A stretch of 64,000 bases of DNA from NCBI RefSeq assembly GCF_016920785.2, contig NW_024609835.1, positions 87,144,243-87,208,242 of the forward strand, in the 5' to 3' direction. Below the pieces are notes generated by a model. The model did no database searches. It was not told the origin of the DNA and saw only the letters and a program-made list of their open reading frames with translations. The stretch comes from Ixodes scapularis. Its lineage: Eukaryota > Arthropoda > Arachnida > Ixodida > Ixodidae. Below are positions 58,389-64,000 of the stretch, piece by piece (position 1 is the first letter of the stretch; every line of letters begins with the position of its first letter). Made by a program: the position numbers and the translations under genes.

Positions 58389-61300
58389 TCAATGTTTTGG
58401 CTGACTCACAAAAGAATACCTCTCCGGTGGCCTACGTTGTCGTATGCTACTTCGAAGCACTGGTGTGGTCGGTACCGCTGTCTCGGAAACAGGCTCCATA
58501 TCGAGGGCAGCAGGCTCTGTCATGTTGTCTCGAGAACCACCGGACGCCCTTCGTGGTGTTGCAGCCGGAGTGTCGACATTTCTTCTCTGTGCAGACGAAT
58601 CTTCGAAGTGTCTCGGACGGACATCATCCACGTGCACATACCGATGCTGATCTTGCACTATCACGACGAAGGTTGATGCACTTACTTTCTTCATAACACG
58701 TCCCACCAACCATGCAGGATCTGTCGGACGTGATCCCCGGACGAGGACTTGGTCGCCTTCTTCGAAAGTTCGCCAAGAGCCTCTTCTCATGTCGGCGGCT
58801 GTCTTGATTTGTTGCTGGCGATCTCTCATGCGTCTCTCCATTTCAGGATGAAGGAAGCTCAGACGGGTCCTAGGCTTCCAAGAGAGAAACAGCTCGGCTG
58901 GAGTTTTGTCGGTCGTACCAGTTGGGGTGTTTCTGTATGCAAACAGGAACTGGTCGACTCGATGTTGCATCGATTTCGGTACACCCGTCCGTTGCTCGTC
59001 GATTACCTGCCTCAGGAGGTCCCGCTTGACGGTTTGCACACACCGTTCCGCGCTTCCGTTTGAGGCGGGATGGTACGGAGGACTTTTCGTGTGGCGTACC
59101 CCATTCATCGACAGAAACTCTACGAACTCTGTCGCCACAAACTGGGGTCCATTGTCTGTCACTACCTCTTCTGGTAGTCCAAACGCGGCGAAAACACTTC
59201 GCAATCTTTCGATAGTACATTTTGTCGTAGTAGAACTCGTTAGAAACACCTCTACCCACTTTGAATGAGCATCTACGACAATCAAAAACCAGTTCTGATC
59301 CCGGTATGCAAAATCAAGGTGCACCCTTTGCCATCTGCGCGTTGGCCAACCCCACGTTAATAATGGAACACGTGGTGGCGCGTTCTGCGTTAGTTGACAA
59401 GTACTACAGTTTTTGACAGTGTTTTCGACATCATATGTTATCAAAGGCCACCACACGTGACTACGTGATAGCATTTTCATTCTGGTGGTGCCTGGATGTC
59501 CCTCGTGCAACAGGGACAACACTTTTTCCCTAAACACTTCGGGAATGATCACTCGATTTCCCCATGTTACACACCCTTGGTCAACCGACAATTCGTGACG
59601 GCGCACAAAGTACGGTTGCAATGCCTCATTATCCACATGTGAAGGCCATCCGTTCAGTGTGAAAAACAACACTCTTTTCATCACACTATCCTTTTCAGTT
59701 TCTCTCCTAATTTCACGAGCTGACAATGGCACTTCGTCCACCGCCGAAAAGAAACTGACGTAGTCTGAGCTATCGTTCACGTTGGGCAAAGGCAGACGTG
59801 ACAACGCATCAGCATTCTGAATCTGGCTACCCTTCCGATAAACCCACTTGTAACTGTAGGCAGCAAGTAAGAGAGCCCACCTCTGCATCCTGGCTGCTGA
59901 CATCGCCGGAATTTGTTTTTCATGACCTAACAGCCCTGCCAACGGCTGGTGATCCGAATAGATGCTGAAATTTCTGCCATACAGATACTTGTGAAACTTT
60001 TTCAACCCAAAAACAACTGCTAGGGCCTCTTTTTCAATTTGGGCGTAACCCTTTTCAGCCTTGCTCAGAGTTCGTGATGCATAAGCAATCGGTTTCTCAT
60101 CATTCCCAACTCTGTGAAAAAGAACCGCTCCCACTCCGTACGCTGAAGCGTCACATACAAGCCCCAATTCCTTTTTTGGGTCATAGAACGTTAAGACGTT
60201 TTCATGCGTAAGCCACGCCTTACTTCTGTTGAATGCGTTGTCTTCTGCCCTTGACCAACGCCATTTTGTGCCCTTCTGTAATAAGTCATACAACGGCTTC
60301 AGCTCGGTTGACATGTTCAGCACAAACTTGCCATAAAAGTTAATCATGCCCAAGTAGGCGCGCAGTTCTGATTCATTTTTGGGGCATGGGGCCTCCCGTA
60401 TGGCCTTTACTTTCTCTTCCGATGGTCGAACCCCATGTTGATCTATCACATGTCCCAAATAATGAACAGACGTCTGAAAAAATCTACATTTTTCTTTCTT
60501 TAGTCTGATGCCTTGTTGGCTGAACCGTGCCAGCACGCTTTCCACCTTTTTGTAGCAGTCCTCATAAGTTTCGCCCGCTATTAGTACATCGTCTAGATAG
60601 CACGCGACATTTCTCAGCCCTTCCAGTACTTTGTCCATGACGGACTGAAAAATTGCAGGAGCACTAGTGATGCCGTAAGGCAATCTCGTGGACTTAAACA
60701 AGCCAAGGTGTGTGTTCACAGTGACCAAATCTTGTGACTCCGGATGCAATTCCAGCTGCTGGTAGGCTGTAGACAGATCAAGTACGGTAAAGTACTTACA
60801 ACCACTCAGTAAAACGAACAAGTCTTCCATGAGCGGGAGAGGGTAGTGATCCGTCCGACAGACTGGGTTTAAGGTCACTTTGTAATCTCCACACAACCGG
60901 ACCTGTTTGTTTGGTTTAGGTACCACTACCAAAGGTGTCGCCCACTCACTTTGCAACACTGGTACCAATATTCCTTTTGTTACTAATGATTGAATTTCCT
61001 GCTCCACAGCTTCTCTTAGCGCATAGGGCACAGGTCGCGGTTTGCAGTAGACAGGGGTGCTTTGTTCCTTCAAAACCAGTTTGACCTGTTGTCCTTTTAT
61101 CAAACCCACACCTTCTCCAAAAAGTTCAGCGTACTTCTCAAGGAGCCTTGCTTCCTTTTCTTCTCTTACACTGTTTACGCATGACCAGTCTAGCCTCAGC
61201 TCTTCTAGCCAGTCTCGACCAAGCAGCGGGGTTACGTTGCCCCCTGGTGCCTTAACTACAATAAGAGGAAGTGTCTTTCTCTGTCCATTGTGCTCGACTG

Positions 61301-62363
61301 GTACTGACAACTTCCCAGTCACCGTGAGAAAATTCCCCCCATACGTTCTCAATTTAAGGTTGCATGGCTCCTTAGGAATGTTTGCCCAGTATTTCACACA
61401 CCACGATTCTGGCACTACCGACACGGACGCTCCAGTGTCTATCTGCATTCTTACGAGCTTGTCGGCTACTTTAACATCTACTTCATAGTTACGCCTTCCC
61501 GTTTCACACGCGTACACTGTGTAAAGCTGCATATCATCAGCTCCCTCACTTGCGACGTGTTTAACGGAGTCTGTTTTGAACCTACAAACTTTTGCCAGGT
61601 GTCCGACCTTTTTACAGACATGACATTTGTACTTGCGGTACTTGCAGGGCTGTCCAGTGTGTACCTGTCCGCAGTAGGAACATGAAGACGTGGTGTCTCC
61701 CGTATGCCCGGATGTCTGTTTAGTCGTGGAAGCTCGTGGACCCTTATTTGACTTGCGCCACGGTTCCCTTTTCTGTTGCCGAACCGCATTCACGTCGTCT
61801 TCTTCTCGTTGGCTAGACGACCTATGACGGCCTGCAGTAGGCTGAAACGTGATGGTTTCCTTGCGTGCGAGCTCGATGCTTTTAGCAATGTCACACGCGG
61901 CACCAAACGTCAACGTCGTCTTCTTCAACAAGTCGGACTGTGTTTTCTTGTCTTTTAATCCCGCGACGAACCTGTCGCGCAAAGCATCATCCAAGAAACT
62001 GCCGAACTCGCAAGTCGACGCGAGCCTCTTCAGCTCCACTGAAAAAGTGGCTACCGTCTCCTCTTCCTTTTGGTAGCGACGGTTAAACTTAAACCGCTCT
62101 GCTATCACCATCGGCCTCGGAGCGTAATGACCTTTCAGAACCGCCACCAACTCCTCCCAGCTTTTCTCTTCTGGTTTGACCGGATGGAGTAAAGTCTTAA
62201 GAGTCTTGTACGGTTTCTGGCCAATTGCGGTGACAAAAGCAGAGAGCCTTAGGGCTTCGCTTACCTTTGTAGCCTTTAGGTAGTGTTCGAATCTTTCGAC
62301 GTAAGATTCAAAATCTTCGTCACCATCTTCCACAAATGGATCGAACCTTCCCAACCCTGCCAT
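58389..62363 (-). CDS. Ty3/gypsy gag-pol polyprotein, intact
   Basis: A single 1,324-residue frame without stops. Residues 1-200: gag-like capsid region. Two Cys/His knuckles for RNA binding follow: Cys228-Cys231-His235-Cys240 (unusual 3-residue spacing) and Cys247-Cys250-His255-Cys260. Protease: active-site DTG at 309-311. RT: about 430-610 with Asp529 and the YLDD box (Asp591, Asp592). RNase H: about 730-830, Asp738, YSDHQPL with Asp804. Integrase: His953, His956, Cys986, Cys989 zinc site, then Asp1017, Asp1070 and Glu1106 with the canonical 35-residue gap. A basic C-terminal tail shows no chromodomain. All catalytic residues I can check are present, so it may still encode active enzymes. 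The methionine at 62363 is 88 bases from the 5' LTR and begins a typical gag. Fusion of gag and pol in one frame means no frameshift is needed. Confidence 0.95.
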   Translation of the reverse strand: MAGLGRFDPFVEDGDEDFESYVERFEHYLKATKVSEALRLSAFVTAIGQKPYKTLKTLLHPVKPEEKSWEELVAVLKGHYAPRPMVIAERFKFNRRYQKEEETVATFSVELKRLASTCEFGSFLDDALRDRFVAGLKDKKTQSDLLKKTTLTFGAACDIAKSIELARKETITFQPTAGRHRSSSQREEDDVNAVRQQKREPWRKSNKGPRASTTKQTSGHTGDTTSSCSYCGQVHTGQPCKYRKYKCHVCKKVGHLAKVCRFKTDSVKHVASEGADDMQLYTVYACETGRRNYEVDVKVADKLVRMQIDTGASVSVVPESWCVKYWANIPKEPCNLKLRTYGGNFLTVTGKLSVPVEHNGQRKTLPLIVVKAPGGNVTPLLGRDWLEELRLDWSCVNSVREEKEARLLEKYAELFGEGVGLIKGQQVKLVLKEQSTPVYCKPRPVPYALREAVEQEIQSLVTKGILVPVLQSEWATPLVVVPKPNKQVRLCGDYKVTLNPVCRTDHYPLPLMEDLFVLLSGCKYFTVLDLSTAYQQLELHPESQDLVTVNTHLGLFKSTRLPYGITSAPAIFQSVMDKVLEGLRNVACYLDDVLIAGETYEDCYKKVESVLARFSQQGIRLKKEKCRFFQTSVHYLGHVIDQHGVRPSEEKVKAIREAPCPKNESELRAYLGMINFYGKFVLNMSTELKPLYDLLQKGTKWRWSRAEDNAFNRSKAWLTHENVLTFYDPKKELGLVCDASAYGVGAVLFHRVGNDEKPIAYASRTLSKAEKGYAQIEKEALAVVFGLKKFHKYLYGRNFSIYSDHQPLAGLLGHEKQIPAMSAARMQRWALLLAAYSYKWVYRKGSQIQNADALSRLPLPNVNDSSDYVSFFSAVDEVPLSAREIRRETEKDSVMKRVLFFTLNGWPSHVDNEALQPYFVRRHELSVDQGCVTWGNRVIIPEVFREKVLSLLHEGHPGTTRMKMLSRSHVWWPLITYDVENTVKNCSTCQLTQNAPPRVPLLTWGWPTRRWQRVHLDFAYRDQNWFLIVVDAHSKWVEVFLTSSTTTKCTIERLRSVFAAFGLPEEVVTDNGPQFVATEFVEFLSMNGVRHTKSPPYHPASNGSAERCVQTVKRDLLRQVIDEQRTGVPKSMQHRVDQFLFAYRNTPTGTTDKTPAELFLSWKPRTRLSFLHPEMERRMRDRQQQIKTAADMRRGSWRTFEEGDQVLVRGSRPTDPAWLVGRVMKKVSASTFVVIVQDQHRYVHVDDVRPRHFEDSSAQRRNVDTPAATPRRASGGSRDNMTEPAALDMEPVSETAVPTTPVLRSSIRQRRPPERYSFVSQPKH

Positions 62364-62435
62364 GTTCGTTCGTCCTTGCCGTGGCCCGGTGGATTCCTTC
62401 TACGATGCCCGTTGCAGTCGTGATGGACGTTCCAT

Positions 62436-62447
62436 ACCTCGTCGCCA
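62436..62447 (-). other. candidate tRNA primer-binding site
   Basis: Four bases after the 5' LTR the sense strand reads TGGCGACGAGGT, beginning with the TGG expected to pair with a tRNA CCA end. I cannot name the tRNA. Confidence 0.6.
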
Positions 62448-62451
62448 ATTA

Positions 62452-62634
62452 TGTTGTGGCTTACGACCACGGTGCTTACGACAAGAGACAGGACGAGGTG
62501 CAGCCGATGTAGCTTCCAGAGCCAAACGGTTTTAATGTCCCGTGCATTCGTTTCGTCTCGCACATCCCAGGCGCGCGCTCACTTCTTTGCCCGCCGCCTC
62601 GCGCTATTTATTGAAACAATACTCAAACACAACA
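62452..62634 (-). repeat. 5' LTR of the Ty3/gypsy element
   Basis: 183 bases matching 58195-58377 throughout. It should contain the promoter; no clear TATA box is visible. A run of 23 C (62635-62657) follows on the plus strand, outside the element. Confidence 0.93.
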
Positions 62635-62677
62635 CCCCCCCCCCCCCCCCCCCCCCCGGAGAGCTTCTCAGCCTAGA

Positions 62678-62840
62678 GCACTGCACGGGCCCGGGCCAGC
62701 CCGAAAGCCCGAGCCCGGCCCGGCCCGCGGGCCGGGCTCGGGCCGGGTAGCACGTATTTTCTCGGGCCCGGGCCGGGCTCGGGCTTGAACAAAAAAGTTA
62801 TCGGGCCGCGCCGGCCCGGGCCGGCCCGGGCCGTGCCTGG
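62678..62840. mobile_element. GGCCCGGG-rich hAT-like terminus (partial element)
   Basis: CACTGCACGGGCCCGGGCC opens a region of iterated GGCCCGGGCC and CGGGCTCGGG words in both orientations. This resembles the ends of hAT-type elements known from many animals. The other end would lie beyond or at the window edge, where CGGGCCGGTTCGGGC appears (63978-63997). Confidence 0.45.
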
Positions 62841-63715
62841 GCAATCTTGTGCCGTAAATCATAAATTGTTGTTGATAGCAAGACGTTTGCTCATTAATCT
62901 TTTAGATTCATTGAATACAAAACAAAGAAAAAAAAGCGAAATGCAAATTCCCTACAGCGTCGTTAAAAATAATAACTAAAAGACGTCTTGAAGCTAAAAA
63001 GCCTTCAAGCTTTTTCTGTGTGAGCGAGGGTTCAGTGTTATAAATTGTAAACAAAATAAAGTCCCAGTCATATGCTTGTCAACCTGTCTGATTCATCGCT
63101 CTCAAAAATATCTAGTTCACTATTAGGAAGATTTAGAAAAACGTACGCAAGCGCTTTGGGTACCGTAAAAATAGCGTTGTGATGTAAAACCTATGGCGGT
63201 GCTAATTTTAGCTTGCCCAAAGTGCTTGGGTACGTTATTCTAAAAACCCCTTATTGCACAGAGCGCGACACTATATTAGCGCGAACAAGTGATCGTCGTG
63301 TTTTTATGTTTATCTCATAGAATCAAAACGCTGTTTACAAAACTATTAGTGTCTTTAGAAGTGCTCATCTAGGCCACAGACCTAAGCGGTATACTTTGGT
63401 GCCTACTAACACCATTTCGAAGTAAAATTCGAAAAAAGAGCCAACGTCGTGTTCGCGGTATCAGTGTCGCGCAGTGTACATAGTCCGTTCCGCGCTGGCA
63501 CGTTTTGGGAACCATCTTGAAAAAAACGTTTTAAGGGGTTAAGTAGGAATATATTAAACTTAAGCTAGCCTAAAAGGATTGTGTATTTTAAGAACGCGTT
63601 GACATGTAAAGCTACTTCAGAACATATTCTTAAACAGAAAAGGTGCGCAGACCAGGCTTAGAACGATGAAGACTTTTTGCGAAGAGGTTGCGATGTGCAC
63701 GGCTTTATAAAAGTA
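62841..63715. other. AT-rich sequence, probably interior of the right-edge element
   Basis: No gene is recognised. A segment near 63445-63520 (CGTCGTGTTCGCGGTATCAG...GTTCCGCGC) weakly matches the direct repeats at 22316 and 22852. Confidence 0.35.
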
Positions 63716-63970
63716 GGTTGAAACGGGACGCGTTCAAACGCAAAGGGTGTTTCGGAAACTGGTTCAAATAAGAAGGGCGTTTAGGGAATGGGTCGAAACA
63801 GGACAAATTCAAACGAGAAGGGCATTTAGGGAACTGGTCGAAACGGGACGGGTTCATATGGGAAGGGCGTTTAAAAAATGGGTCGAAACAGGACGGGTTC
63901 AAATGGGGAGCTCGTTTCGGGGACCGGTCGAAACGGGACGGGTTCAAAAGGGAATCGGTTGTTTCGGGCT
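63716..63970. repeat. 45-bp minisatellite, about six units
   Basis: Units start GGTCGAAACGGGACGGGTTC and continue AAA, a GGGAAGGGCG-like core and TTTNGGGAACT. One unit is shortened by 15 bases. Because 45 and 15 are both multiples of three, the minus strand stays open across all units and would encode a 15-residue repeat with NPSRFDQFPKRPSHL character. Confidence 0.85.
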
Positions 63971-64000
63971 ACAGCCATCGGGCCGGTTCGGGCGGAGCCT

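Larger units (their letters stand above)
58195..62634 (-). mobile_element. complete Ty3/gypsy LTR retrotransposon
   Basis: Two 183-bp LTRs (58195-58377 and 62452-62634) enclose one long gag-pol frame on the minus strand. The LTRs begin TGTTGTG and end CACAACA, and I see no difference between them. A candidate primer-binding site follows the 5' LTR and a polypurine tract precedes the 3' LTR. The insertion lies in a C-tract, so a 4-5 base C duplication is compatible but cannot be proved. There is no envelope gene. Order of pol domains (PR, RT, RNase H, IN) defines Ty3/gypsy; the RT and single-frame layout resemble Mag-type or K02A2.6-like elements. Confidence 0.95.

Noticed and set aside
58389..62363. 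Chromodomain at the integrase C-terminus
   Set aside because: The C-terminal region after residue 1200 has a GDQVLVRG-type SH3-like segment and a basic tail but no chromodomain pattern.
58195..62634. Endogenous retrovirus with envelope
   Set aside because: There is no second frame between the integrase tail and the 3' LTR; the stop codon is directly followed by the polypurine tract.

Overview
This window reads as repeat-rich intergenic DNA from an arthropod, most likely a hard tick. The best support is two copies of a tRNA-derived SINE with a tRNA-like head and a GTTAAAGACCCCAGG body, which matches tick Ruka-type SINEs as I know them. Long homopolymers, AT microsatellites, many small TIR elements and several retroelement classes also fit. 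I found no convincing single-copy host gene. Nearly every open frame outside the mobile elements looks like chance or low complexity.

Layout. 1-9 kb: three hAT-like MITEs with clear 8-bp target duplications (100-442, 500-1305, 7280-8004), a CpG-rich promoter-like stretch (about 3300-4100) and an AT microsatellite. 9-21 kb: TTAA-flanked MITEs, a long foldback (10530-10855), and a three-level nest at 12870-16020. In that nest a Harbinger-like element with a short transposase remnant and a TTAA-type MITE sit inside an older GAACCG-rich element. A 1.8-kb TIR element (TTAGCCCC ends) at 18664-21136 is also split by a TTAA MITE; an uninterrupted inverted copy at 31903-33733 preserves the empty site. 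22-28 kb: a long AGGGACACT element filled with foldbacks and a SINE, then a possible retrocopy with an A-tail on the minus strand.

28.9-31.6 kb holds the most striking object: about 68 tandem copies of a 37-bp unit built from two ACTATCGATAGT palindromes. The array has higher-order structure and sits between terminal inverted repeats. A second element with the same ends (33734-34933) carries different cargo, including GA-rich and GGTCACGTGACC palindromes. 35-45 kb contains more MITEs, perfect hairpins and a degenerate THAP-like fragment joined to a long palindrome.

45.9-58 kb is retroelement debris: two 5'-truncated CR1/jockey-like non-LTR elements on the minus strand, a small RT fragment, a hAT-like copy split by a SINE, and an odd element at 52551-54560. 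That element is bounded by GTGGTACCAC palindrome arrays and holds exon-like BEN-like and gag-like pieces. A non-LTR fragment with an RNase H domain follows. 58195-62634 is a structurally complete Ty3/gypsy LTR retrotransposon with one 1,324-residue gag-pol frame and two LTRs that appear identical, so it inserted very recently. The right edge enters a GGCCCGGG-rich, hAT-like terminus and a 45-bp minisatellite, and is cut by the window end.

The elements work as layers rather than pathways: autonomous retroelements (one apparently intact, others dead) plus many non-autonomous DNA transposons. Several unrelated-looking families share one design, namely ends loaded with iterated short palindromes that could be transposase or host-factor binding sites.
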